From Sulfurovum sp. (lineage in GTDB: Bacteria; Campylobacterota; Campylobacteria; Campylobacterales; Sulfurovaceae), in assembly GCA_027062365.1 (NCBI GenBank), contig JAMOTK010000016.1, positions 1 through 53,856 on the forward strand: a DNA stretch of 53,856 nt. Direction: 5' to 3'. The notes under the pieces were generated by a model. It made no database searches. It had not been told where the DNA came from and saw only the letters and a program-made list of their open reading frames with translations. The position numbers and the translations under genes are program-made. Positions 42,775 through 52,600 of the stretch are shown one piece after another (position 1 is the first letter of the stretch; each line of letters opens with the position of its first letter).

Positions 42775-44457
42775 TTATTGAACATTTGCTTTTCCTTTTA
42801 AAGTGCTGTATATCATAATGGGTACTATAAACAAAGAAACCCCATAAGCCAACAGAGTTCCACCAATCAAAGCAATTCCTAGTCCACCAAACACAGGGTC
42901 GGTCGCCAAAAGCATACTGGCAAATATAATTGCCAGTACCGTAAGTAAAATCGGTTTGGCTCGTGTCTGAATGGAGATAGCTATGGCTCTTCTTGCGTCG
43001 ATACTTCTCTCCTGCATCAACTGTTGAGCGAAGTCTATGATGAGCAGGGAGTTTCTGGAGTTAATCCCTATGAGGGCAATGAAACCAATGAGTGAAGTTC
43101 CTGTCATATAAAAGGTATCTGATGTAAATATATCATAAATAAAGTGGGCATAAATAACCCCTGCCACAGAGATAAAACTTGCCAATACAATAGCTCCTGC
43201 CAAGGCAAAACTGTTGTAGTAGATAACCATCATGAAAAAGATAATTCCAATAGCCACACCCATCGCCATACCAAGGTCGGTTACGGTATCCATAGAGACT
43301 TTTTGTTCCCCCTCCCAATGTAAAAAGTATCTGTTTTGTCTCTCTTTATTGAGTAGCGATAAATCTAACATTCCTACTTTCTCAACTTCATAGGTATCAG
43401 AAAAATCATTCAATATCTTATCTCTTATCTTCAATAGAGGATAGATTTGACTCTCCATATCGGTCTGGGCTACTACAGCTATCATGGGAGAGAGGTTTTT
43501 AGATACGATGCTTGGATTGCTTTGTTGGACTTCTACATTTACCACTTCAATCACAGGGACTGTCATACCCTGTGTGTTTAATAACATAAGTGATGAAAGA
43601 CGCTGTTCTAGCATCTCTTTAGATACTTTTTTCATTTTTTTACTACTTTTATTCAGGGTTAGATGTATAGGGATTTGGTTTTGTGCATTTGCATCATTGT
43701 CATAAGAAATATCCATACCTTTGAATGCCAAGTAGAGTATTTTTGTCACTTGCTCTACTTGCAGTCCTGATTGCATTATTTTATGTTCATTTAGGGCAAT
43801 GCCGTACTTCTCATAGGGTTCATCACTCAAAATGTCAAAATCAGCCAACCCTGCTGTCTCTTTAAAAAGTTTTAAAAGTTTTTTAGAGAGTTTGAGTCTA
43901 TCTTGATGGCTCTCTGCTCCTGTCACTTCAAGTACCAAAGATGCGATATCTGGTGGTCCAGCAGGAGACTGTACCATTTTTATCTTATTGTCGTACATGG
44001 TACAGTTGGTATTAATAATGGGTCTTACTCTATGTACAATATGAATAGAAGTCTCATCTCTCTCATCTTCTCTTTTGAGATTTACTAAAATGTTGGCAAT
44101 ATTCTCCCCTTGTGCAAAAAGCCTACCTTTTATCATGGCAGAGAAATCAATAGGAGCAGATTCGCCATAAAACACTGACATATCTGTAATACTCTCTTCA
44201 TCTTTTAGCTGATTTAAAATACACTCTGTAACCTCTTTGGTCTCATATACAGATTTTCCCTCAGGTAGGTCAACATAGATGCTAAAGTTATCGGCTAAGG
44301 GATTGGGTAGCAGTTTAACCTTGACGCTTTCACTGGTCACAAGCCAAATAGAAGAGACCAAGATAAGCAACATTGTTAGAAGGAGTATAGCTTTTACAAA
44401 AGGACGCTCCAAAAAGTAGTAGACAAACTGTTCTATGATATGTGGTTTCTTTTTCAT
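42775..44457 (-). CDS. RND efflux permease, C-terminal half (split gene)
   Basis: The 560-aa protein corresponds to the second half of a full RND permease: TM7 (about 18-40), the second large periplasmic loop with VDLPEGKSVYETKEV, then TM8-TM12 from about 395 on, including IALIGINSRNSLLIIDFA and TRAKPILLTVLAIIFA. Its ATG lies one base after the stop of the N-terminal half and has AGGA upstream. Together the two halves total 1080 aa, about the length of a whole RND pump. They may assemble as a hetero-complex, or one base change may have split the gene. No outer-membrane factor gene is adjacent. Confidence 0.88.
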   Translation of the reverse strand: MKKKPHIIEQFVYYFLERPFVKAILLLTMLLILVSSIWLVTSESVKVKLLPNPLADNFSIYVDLPEGKSVYETKEVTECILNQLKDEESITDMSVFYGESAPIDFSAMIKGRLFAQGENIANILVNLKREDERDETSIHIVHRVRPIINTNCTMYDNKIKMVQSPAGPPDIASLVLEVTGAESHQDRLKLSKKLLKLFKETAGLADFDILSDEPYEKYGIALNEHKIMQSGLQVEQVTKILYLAFKGMDISYDNDANAQNQIPIHLTLNKSSKKMKKVSKEMLEQRLSSLMLLNTQGMTVPVIEVVNVEVQQSNPSIVSKNLSPMIAVVAQTDMESQIYPLLKIRDKILNDFSDTYEVEKVGMLDLSLLNKERQNRYFLHWEGEQKVSMDTVTDLGMAMGVAIGIIFFMMVIYYNSFALAGAIVLASFISVAGVIYAHFIYDIFTSDTFYMTGTSLIGFIALIGINSRNSLLIIDFAQQLMQERSIDARRAIAISIQTRAKPILLTVLAIIFASMLLATDPVFGGLGIALIGGTLLAYGVSLFIVPIMIYSTLKGKANVQ

Positions 44458-44458
44458 C

Positions 44459-46021
44459 TTAATCCTCTTTCTTCATAAGTTTGTTTACCAAATAAGGCGT
44501 AAAAATATACGCTACAATAAGTGACGTAAACATCGCTATAGGAGCATAAACAGCCATAGGTCGTATGTATTGTCCAACTGTACCTCCTACTAAAAACATC
44601 ACAAGAAAAGTAACCATTATGGCAATGGTGGCAACATTGGTTGGATTGCCTACTTCATTGGTGGCGGCTATGGCTATCTCTTTAACGGTCTTATCTTTTG
44701 CATCATGGTCATGAAAATGACGATGTATATTTTCTATGACGATAATAGCTGCATCTACCAACAACCCCAAACTAAGCAGGAGTGCAAAAAGTGAAATTTT
44801 ATTGATACTCTGCCCCAATAAATACCCTGTTAACAGGGTAAGTGAAATAATCATAGGCACAGTCAAAGTGACAATAAGTGCCTCTTTAAATCCTAAAGTA
44901 AAAACCAATAAAACCCCAATAATAATAACAGAAATAATAATGTGCATTACCAACTCATTGACGGAGTGGTTGGCTGTATAACCATCATCTCTTGTTATGA
45001 TATACCCTATGCTCTCTTTGCTTAATTGGGGTTTGAGTGACTCCATGAGGGCAAAAACGTCTTTATTTACATTCACCACATTTGCCCCTCTTTTTTTAGA
45101 GATAGTCAGTGTGGTTTGAGCTCTTTTTTCTATTTTCCCCTCTTTTTTATAGGTAATGGTTGCCGATTTCATATTTTGCATATCATCGCTCTTTTTTACT
45201 GTGGCAATATCTTTGATGTAGATAGCCGACCCACCATAAGAGGCAATCTGTATATCGCCTATATCTTTACTGTTTCGTATGGCTCTATCGACTCCAAAAA
45301 CCACAAGCTTATGGTCATCACTGTGAAAAGAGGCATCAGGTGTTTTAACCATAATCCCTTCAACGGCTTTGACTATCTGCCCCAAAGAGATGTGATATGC
45401 AGAGAGTTTAAAGGTATCAACTTCAATGGTATACTGCTCTTTTCGCTCTCCTATAAGGTCTGTTATGGCTACATTCTCTATTTTGTTGATTTGGTTCTGT
45501 ATCTTTGAGACTTTTTTATAGAGTTCTGTCATAGGAAGCGTTTTATCTTTAGGGTAAAAGGCTATGGAAGCTACAGCTATATCGGTATCAATATCCATGG
45601 TCTTTACAATAGGTGTCATAATCCCTTTGGGCAGGGCATCGACATTTCTCATGACACTGTTATAGAGTCTAAAGTTGGCTTGGTCTCGCTCTTCTCCTAG
45701 AAAAAACTGTATGCTTAAGATTGCCACATCATCTTTGGCTATTGCAACGATATTCTCTACCCCTTCTACCTCACGAAGTCGTCTCTGCAAGGGTTCTACT
45801 ATCACTTTTTGAATCTCACTTGCTTTAACCCCAGGGTAAGGAACAATCACAGCTCCACCAGCCACCACTATCTGAGGATTGGCTTCTCGTGGAGAAATTT
45901 GCAAAGTAACATAACCCATTGCCAAAATAAAAATACTTAACATCAATGTCAAAGGGTGGTCGATAAATACTTTGGCAAGTTTACCTGCAATATTGGTTGG
46001 CTGAAATTCTGACCTATCCAT
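44459..46021 (-). CDS. RND efflux permease, N-terminal half (split gene)
   Basis: The 520-aa protein covers TM1 (about 27-47), the first periplasmic loop (PREANPQIVVAGGAVIVPYPGV, VEGVENIVAIAKDD) and TM2-TM6 (about 345-515). TM4 carries SLGLLVDAAIIVIENIHRH, whose Asp is the expected proton-relay residue of RND pumps. It ends LVNKLMKKED, exactly the position between TM6 and TM7. It overlaps tetR by 8 bases at its start. A membrane-fusion protein gene is missing nearby, so the partner must lie elsewhere or the pump may work without one. Confidence 0.88.
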   Translation of the reverse strand: MDRSEFQPTNIAGKLAKVFIDHPLTLMLSIFILAMGYVTLQISPREANPQIVVAGGAVIVPYPGVKASEIQKVIVEPLQRRLREVEGVENIVAIAKDDVAILSIQFFLGEERDQANFRLYNSVMRNVDALPKGIMTPIVKTMDIDTDIAVASIAFYPKDKTLPMTELYKKVSKIQNQINKIENVAITDLIGERKEQYTIEVDTFKLSAYHISLGQIVKAVEGIMVKTPDASFHSDDHKLVVFGVDRAIRNSKDIGDIQIASYGGSAIYIKDIATVKKSDDMQNMKSATITYKKEGKIEKRAQTTLTISKKRGANVVNVNKDVFALMESLKPQLSKESIGYIITRDDGYTANHSVNELVMHIIISVIIIGVLLVFTLGFKEALIVTLTVPMIISLTLLTGYLLGQSINKISLFALLLSLGLLVDAAIIVIENIHRHFHDHDAKDKTVKEIAIAATNEVGNPTNVATIAIMVTFLVMFLVGGTVGQYIRPMAVYAPIAMFTSLIVAYIFTPYLVNKLMKKED

Positions 46022-46610
46022 GATTATAACCCTTTACCATCAGAAGAAAAAGCTCACAAGCCTCATTGGTTTTACTCATCAAATCATCTTGCACCTCAAA
46101 CCAGCGACTCACATAGCCATCGGTAAAGCCATTGAACAGATACGCCATCTCCATTGCACTCTCTTGACTTATATTTTTATTGATGGCTCTAAAAGCATTG
46201 GCTTGAAAAAGAAATATATTTTCCAAAGGGTGTAGGTTCTCTTTGTAAAAGGTGTTAAAGAAAAAGGGATTATTTTTAATACTATGATGTAGTGCTTCAC
46301 GCTTAGAGCAGTAGTAAGAAAATTTAAGCTCTATAAAAACTTTTAATCTCTCTTCGGCACTATCAAGCAGAGCCGTTCTCTCTTCAAGCTCTTTAGTAAA
46401 AGTATGAATTTGATGCTCAATATAAGCCATATAAAGCCCCTCTTTCGAGTTAAAAAAGCCATAAATAGTACCAATAGAAACCCCTGCCTTCTTTGCAAGA
46501 GTAACAAGTTTCATCTCTTCATACCCCAACTCTTCAAAAAGAGTAGAAGCCTCCTCTAAGAGAAGCTCTTTTTTTAGAGTATTCATTTTTTCTTTTATAT
46601 TTGTTGACAT
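46014..46610 (-). CDS. TetR-family transcriptional regulator
   Basis: The 198-aa protein has a typical N-terminal TetR helix-turn-helix (LLEEASTLFEELGYEEMKLVTLAKKAGVSIGTIYGFFNSKEGLY, broken here by function into helices 1-4) and a variable ligand domain. It is the first gene of the operon with the two RND halves and overlaps the first by 8 bases, so it probably represses the pump operon and itself. The 239-base gap upstream (46611-46849) contains AT-rich sequence and the divergent ybeY leader; I did not find a clear operator. Confidence 0.9.
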   Translation of the reverse strand: MSTNIKEKMNTLKKELLLEEASTLFEELGYEEMKLVTLAKKAGVSIGTIYGFFNSKEGLYMAYIEHQIHTFTKELEERTALLDSAEERLKVFIELKFSYYCSKREALHHSIKNNPFFFNTFYKENLHPLENIFLFQANAFRAINKNISQESAMEMAYLFNGFTDGYVSRWFEVQDDLMSKTNEACELFLLMVKGYNHG

Positions 46611-46867
46611 AATCCTACCTTTCTATGGGGCTTTTGGGTTGGAGTATAGAATATAAATACTTAAAATGAAATTTTATTTTTAAATTTGAACTCAATTACT
46701 TCTTTAAAGTTTAGATTAGGCTAACAAAATAAAATAAAGTACATAAACTGACCATTTTTCCAAGATAACAAAATGTTGAAGAGAATAAGAAGCAAGTACA
46801 CTCCTAGTATACGGCTATGGTGTAATTTTTAACACCATTTTACCAACATTTGGGTAAACTTCCAAGC

Positions 46868-47296
46868 ATGATAGACTTAGATAATCAAAGCAACTTAACC
46901 ATAGATATGATAGCCATAGAAAAAATCGCTTCTTCTCTCTCTAGTAAAGAGGTAGAACTCATCATCACCGATGATAATACTATGCAATCTATCAATTATG
47001 AGTATAGAGGGCAAGACTATAGTACAGATGTACTCTCTTTCCCTCTTGAGAGTCCTTTTATAGGGCAAAATATGTTAGGTTCTATCATTATCTCAGCATC
47101 CTTTGTTACTAAAAAAGCAACACTTTTAGGGCATAGCATACAAGATGAGTTTTCTTTGCTTTTCATCCATGGTATGCTACATTTACTAGGATTTGACCAT
47201 GAAACCGATAGTGGAGAAATGCGACAAAAAGAAAAAGAGACTATAGAAGCATTTGATTTACCAAAAAGTTTAATCGTAAGAACAGAGGAGTATTAA
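46868..47296 (+). CDS. ybeY: Endoribonuclease YbeY
   Basis: YbeY is a zinc-dependent endoribonuclease that helps mature 16S rRNA 3' ends and control ribosome quality. The metal motif is HGMLHLLGFDHETDSGEM (about 102-119, H-x3-H-x5-H). NYEYRGQDYSTDVLSFP is also diagnostic. ATG at 46868 (MIDLDNQSN) is preferred; an in-frame TTG at 46850 is an alternative. It ends one base before the antiporter gene. Confidence 0.93.
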   Translation: MIDLDNQSNLTIDMIAIEKIASSLSSKEVELIITDDNTMQSINYEYRGQDYSTDVLSFPLESPFIGQNMLGSIIISASFVTKKATLLGHSIQDEFSLLFIHGMLHLLGFDHETDSGEMRQKEKETIEAFDLPKSLIVRTEEY

Positions 47297-47297
47297 T

Positions 47298-48230
47298 TTG
47301 AATTTTGTTATATTTGTTATCGCCATGGGTGTGCTTATTTGGGGGGCTGACCTCATTATAAATCAGAGTGAACGTATAGCTCTAAAATTTAAAATCCCTG
47401 AGTTTATTATAGGTGCAACACTCATCGCACTCGGTACATCGCTACCAGAAATGGCTGCTAGTATCGCTGCTAGTTATGCGAATAAGCCTGAGATTGCTGT
47501 AGCCAATGTCATAGGTAGTAATATCCTCAATATCACTTTGGTTCTAGCCACTGTCTTTCTCATAGCCACAAAGATTAATCCCAAAAGAGATTTCTTTGCC
47601 AAGGACAGCACATGGGCATTGATACCAATACTCATCTTTGTTCTCATGATTATTGATGGGGTTATCTCACGTTTTGATGCGACACTCTTGCTCTTGCTTA
47701 TGGGTGCATATCTTCTTTTCTTGCTACAAGATGCCAAAAATATGCCAGAAGATGACCTCATAGATTTTGAAGATGATGATTTTTCATGGGCTAAGACTGT
47801 TCCTATGCTCTTAGGTGCATTTCTTTTGGTTGTTATCGGTGCACATTTTACAGTAGAGAGTGCTTCAGAGATAGCCAAAAGCTTTGGTATATCTCAATGG
47901 ATTATAGGAATTATCATGATTTCTTTAGGTACATCTTTGCCAGAGCTAGTCGTTAGTATCTCAGCAGCTATCAAAGGCAAAGTAGATATGGCAATAGGAA
48001 ATATCATTGGTTCAAACATGGCAAATACCACCGTAGTCTTAGGCGCAGCAGCCCTTACCAACCCCCTCACGGTCGATGCTTCTGCCTACCTATTTGATAT
48101 AGCCACCATGATAGTAGCCACCCTACTCTTAGTCTTCATCACAGCCAATAAACTCTACAATAAATCAGCAGGAATAAGCCTACTCATTATACTAGGACTC
48201 TTTTTGAATAATACTTTTCAGAGTATGTAG
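47298..48230 (+). CDS. Calcium/sodium antiporter (CaCA family, YrbG type)
   Basis: The 310-aa membrane protein has about ten helices in two inverted halves, each with the alpha-repeat signature: GTSLPEMAASIAA with NVIGSNILNITL, and GTSLPELVVSISA with NIIGSNMANTTVVLG. These glutamates and asparagines bind the exchanged cations. The start is TTG at 47298, with GAGGAG upstream overlapping the ybeY end. A soluble acidic loop (about 150-165; EDDLIDFEDDDF) sits between halves. Ion preference is inferred from the family. Confidence 0.93.
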   Translation: MNFVIFVIAMGVLIWGADLIINQSERIALKFKIPEFIIGATLIALGTSLPEMAASIAASYANKPEIAVANVIGSNILNITLVLATVFLIATKINPKRDFFAKDSTWALIPILIFVLMIIDGVISRFDATLLLLLMGAYLLFLLQDAKNMPEDDLIDFEDDDFSWAKTVPMLLGAFLLVVIGAHFTVESASEIAKSFGISQWIIGIIMISLGTSLPELVVSISAAIKGKVDMAIGNIIGSNMANTTVVLGAAALTNPLTVDASAYLFDIATMIVATLLLVFITANKLYNKSAGISLLIILGLFLNNTFQSM

Positions 48231-48258
48231 AAAATTTTAGTAAGAAACCATAGAAACT

Positions 48259-48291
48259 CAGATGAATCACTTTTCATCTGTTTACTTTTCT
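48259..48291 (+). terminator. Terminator after the antiporter gene
   Basis: CAGATGAA and TTCATCTG form an 8-bp stem with a 6-base loop, followed by the T-rich run TTTACTTTTCT. Confidence 0.75.
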
Positions 48292-48329
48292 AAACCCAAT
48301 CTATGCTAAAATAAACAAAAAGAGAAATT

Positions 48330-49280
48330 ATGTGCCAAGTATCAAAATATATCAACCCTTTTACAGACTTTGGATTCAAAAAAATCTTTGGAGAGCCTAA
48401 TAGTACGGAGATTTTAAAAAGCCTTTTAAATGATATTCTAAAATTTGAGGGCGAAGATAAAATCAAAGAAATTATCTTTAAAAATGGAGAACTTCTACCA
48501 GAAGCCCCCGAAGAGAGAAAAGCGATTATTGATTTACTTTGTGAAGATGAAAAAGGTTCATTCTTTATTGTAGAACTGCAAAAAGTATCACAAGAGCATT
48601 TTCAATCTAGGGCTTTATATTATACCTCTTTCCCCATCCAACAACAAGGACTTAAAGGAGGATGGAACTTTGAACTTACCCCTGTTTATTTTATAGGCTT
48701 ACTTAACTTTGAAATAGAAAAATTTAAACATACCAAAAACTATCTTCATCACGGTAAAATTACTGATATTTATACCAATGAAATCATGAGCAATACTCTA
48801 AATATGGTCTACCTAGAAATCCCAAAACTCAAAAAAACCAAAGAAGAACTCTCCAACCATTTGGAATGGTGGATATATATGTTTCAAAACCTTCATCTCA
48901 TGAGTGATATACCCCAAGAGTGGAAAAGTGATGTCATAGGCAGAGCCTTCAAAAAAGCCGAATTTGCCAAAATGCCCAAAGCCCAACAAGAGAATTATCA
49001 TAAAAACTTAAAGACTTATAGAGATTTGGTTAATTCTATGGATTTTGCGATTAAGGAAGGGATGAGAGAAGGGATGAGAGAAGGCAGAGAAGAAGGCAGA
49101 GAAGAAGGGCTACAAGAGGGGCTACAAAAGGGGCTACAAGTAGGGAAGAAAGAAGGGTTGCACGAAGGAGAAAAAAATAAAGCTATTGAGATAGCCAAAA
49201 ATTTATTAGATGTTTTAGATGTAGAAACTATTGCTATAAAAACGGGATTGAGTTTTGAAGAAATCAATCAATTAAAATAG
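48330..49280 (+). CDS. Rpn family/PD-(D/E)XK nuclease-type protein
   Basis: The 316-aa protein has the PDDEXK_2 features of the Rpn/transposase-associated nuclease family: YINPFTDFGFKKIFGEPNS at the N-terminus, then KAIIDLLCEDEKGSFFIVELQ (catalytic D and the E-x-Q form of ExK). A long helical part follows with FKHTKNYLHH. Residues about 240-280 are a run of E-G repeats (REGMREGREEGREEG). Rpn proteins promote recombination in E. coli and some act in phage defence. It appears complete, with a TAAAAT -10 candidate upstream. Confidence 0.88.
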   Translation: MCQVSKYINPFTDFGFKKIFGEPNSTEILKSLLNDILKFEGEDKIKEIIFKNGELLPEAPEERKAIIDLLCEDEKGSFFIVELQKVSQEHFQSRALYYTSFPIQQQGLKGGWNFELTPVYFIGLLNFEIEKFKHTKNYLHHGKITDIYTNEIMSNTLNMVYLEIPKLKKTKEELSNHLEWWIYMFQNLHLMSDIPQEWKSDVIGRAFKKAEFAKMPKAQQENYHKNLKTYRDLVNSMDFAIKEGMREGMREGREEGREEGLQEGLQKGLQVGKKEGLHEGEKNKAIEIAKNLLDVLDVETIAIKTGLSFEEINQLK

Positions 49281-49327
49281 AATACTTTGCGTTTTTGGAA
49301 AGTAGGAAAAATTAAAGACACCTATGA

Positions 49328-49498
49328 GCAGGGTATCTTTCAATTATTAAAAAACGACTTAAAGAAGTTGTTGTCAGTACAGGTAATTATGAAATTAGTA
49401 GATATATTATGCAATATACTCAAGAAGCAGTGGCTCAAAAACGCTCTAGGATTAGCTCTATTGTCGAAGAAGTCAAGGGTTTGAACGGGAAGACTTAA
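49328..49498 (+). pseudogene. Possible gene remnant after the Rpn-type gene
   Basis: A 56-codon open frame with no normal start encodes a protein-like segment (RLKEVVVSTGNYEISRYIMQ, then QEAVAQKRSRISSIVEEV) and ends at TAA. The upstream in-frame stop and the lack of a start suggest a decayed gene end. I cannot assign a family. Confidence 0.3.
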
Positions 49499-49644
49499 AG
49501 CTATATCCATTCACTTTTAGTCTATGTTCTATAGTAGAGTTTGTGGGGGATAATTAGAATTGTTGGCTGGAGTACAATTTAATTAATTTACAATTTATAT
49601 ATTTTATGCTATATTTGTGATTAAACATTCTTCAAAGGAACCCT

Positions 49645-52600
49645 ATGAAAACTATCATTAACAAACTCCTCTTTATCTTATTATTTCTTTTCAGTTTTAA
49701 TAATTTTGTTTTAGCTGACAACACACTTGAAGATAATGAGCTTCACGCTGTATTGAGTATTATTACCAATTTTATTTTAGACTCATCCTACACTCTTAGT
49801 CCTCCAACTTTAACTTCTGATACCCCGACACAAACTATTGAAGACAATACAACCATAGAAGTCAATGGTGCAGTAGGTTCTACTGTATATTTGAATGGTG
49901 AATATGTAGGCATTATAGGTGAAAATGGTACTTTCAGCATAGTACTCCCTTTAATTATGGGAGAAAACAATTTTGAGTTCACACTTAAAGATGCAACTGA
50001 TAGAGAGAGTGAAGCACTTCATATCTCAATCATAAAACTAGATGCTATCAAACCCTTAATTGTACTTAAGGGTTTAAATCCTCAAATAATTGAGTTTACT
50101 ACACCTTATGTAGAATTAGGTGCTAACGCCTATGACTATACCACTTCAAATCTTGACTCTTCTATCAAAATTGATAGTACAAGTGTTACTACCAACATAA
50201 TAGGTGATTATAATGTTACTTATGATGTAGAAGATGAAGGTGGCAATCAAGCTGATAGAGTCACACGACTTGTACAAGTAAGAGATAGAATAGCTCCCGT
50301 ATTTACGAATGAAGACAATGTTAGCGTAGCAGAAAATCAAACAACTGCCATTAGATTAGCAGCCACAGATAAGGCAAATGATTTAATCTATAGTATTGAT
50401 GATAATGACTCATTTGATGTCGATGAAACAACAGGGGTAGTAACCTTTAAAAATCCACCTGATTATGAGCAGAATACAAATTATCATTTTACAGCTACAG
50501 TCACAGATGGAAGTAATAATAAAACTGAGCAAAATGTAACTATTAATGTGACAAACCTAGATGACACAGCACCTATATTTCACAATGATGATAATGTATC
50601 AGTAGAAGAGAACCAACAATTTGCAATTGAATTAAATGTAACAGATGCAAATTACATTACTTATAGTATTAGTGGTGTAGATAGTGGAAGCTTTGACATA
50701 ACAACTACAGGAGTAATAACCTTTGTATCTTTCCCTGATTATGAAGATAAAATAAGTTATACCTTTACAGCTACAGCAGATGATGGGATTAATACAACAG
50801 ACCAAAATATTACGATTAACATTATCAATATTGATGATAGCGACCCTATATTCCATAATTCAGATACTGCAACAGTAGATGAGAATCAACGTGATGCGAT
50901 TAACTTAAATGCAACTGATGATTTTGGTACTGTTATTTATAGCATAGCCACTGGATATGATAGTGCTTATTTCACTGTTAATACTAGTACAGGAGTAGTA
51001 ACATTTAAGCAAGATGCTGATTATGAGCATAAAGTAACGTATACTTTTGTAGCCATTGCTAGTGATGGAACAAATAGTGCCAACCAAAAGGTTACTATTA
51101 CCGTTACAAACCTAGATGATACAGCACCTGTCTTTACCAATGGAGACACTGTTAGCGTAGCAGAGAATCAAACAGATGCTATTGATTTAGATGCAACAGA
51201 TGACTTCAACAGCCCTTTAACTTATAGTATTTCAGGAGGTGATTATGAATCATTCGAAATCAATAGCTCTACAGGTGTAGTAACCTTTCTTACAGCACCT
51301 GACTTTGAAAGTGGTATCACGCAATACACATTTACTGCTACTGTAAGTGATGGATTTAATGAAGCACATCAAAATGTAACTATTAATGTGACAAACCTAG
51401 ATGACACAGCACCTATATTTCACAATGATGATAATGTATCAGTAGAAGAGAACCAACAATTTGCAATTGAATTAAATGTAACAGATGCAAATTACATTAC
51501 TTATAGTATTAGTGGTGTAGATAGTGGAAGCTTTGACATAACAACTACAGGAGTAATAACCTTTGTATCTTTCCCTGATTATGAAGATAAAATAAGTTAT
51601 ACCTTTACAGCTACAGCAGATGATGGGATTAATACAACAGACCAAAATATTACGATTAACATTATCAATATTGATGATAGCGACCCTATATTCCATAATT
51701 CAGATACTGCAACAGTAGATGAGAATCAACGTGATGCGATTAACTTAAATGCAACTGATGATTTTGGTACTGTTATTTATAGCATAGCCACTGGATATGA
51801 TAGTGCTTATTTCACTGTTAATACTAGTACAGGAGTAGTAACATTTAAGCAAGATGCTGATTATGAGCATAAAGTAACGTATACTTTTGTAGCCATTGCT
51901 AGTGATGGAACAAATAGTGCCAACCAAAAGGTTACTATTACCGTTACAAACCTAGATGATACAGCACCTGTCTTTACCAATGGAGACACTGTTAGCGTAG
52001 CAGAGAATCAAACAGATGCTATTGATTTAGATGCAACAGATGACTTCAACAGCCCTTTAACTTATAGTATTTCAGGAGGTGATTATGAATCATTCGAAAT
52101 CAATAGCTCTACAGGTGTAGTAACCTTTCTTACAGCACCTGACTTTGAAAGTGGTATCACGCAATACACATTTACTGCTACTGTAAGTGATGGATTTAAT
52201 GAAGCATATCAAAATGTGACTATCAATGTTTATGATGTACCAGAAGCACAAGCACCTAAGAAAACAGGACAGACAGTAAGTTATGATGAAAATGGTCAAG
52301 TAATTGGTGATAATTCACTAAAAGATGATGGTTACTATAAAGCAGGATTTGAATATAGCTACACAAGATATGATGATGGCACAGTGCTAGATACAGTTAC
52401 AAGTCTAATGTGGGCAGACGATGATGCTGTAAAAACTGTAACAAAACCATGGATAACATCAGAAAGCTATACTGATGGAAATTATCATAATACAGCAGGT
52501 GATACAGCTACTAATTACTGTGAAGACTTAGAATTATCTACTTATGTAGACTGGAGACTCCCAACAAGAAAAGAACTGCAAGAAATCAATTTGGCAAGTA

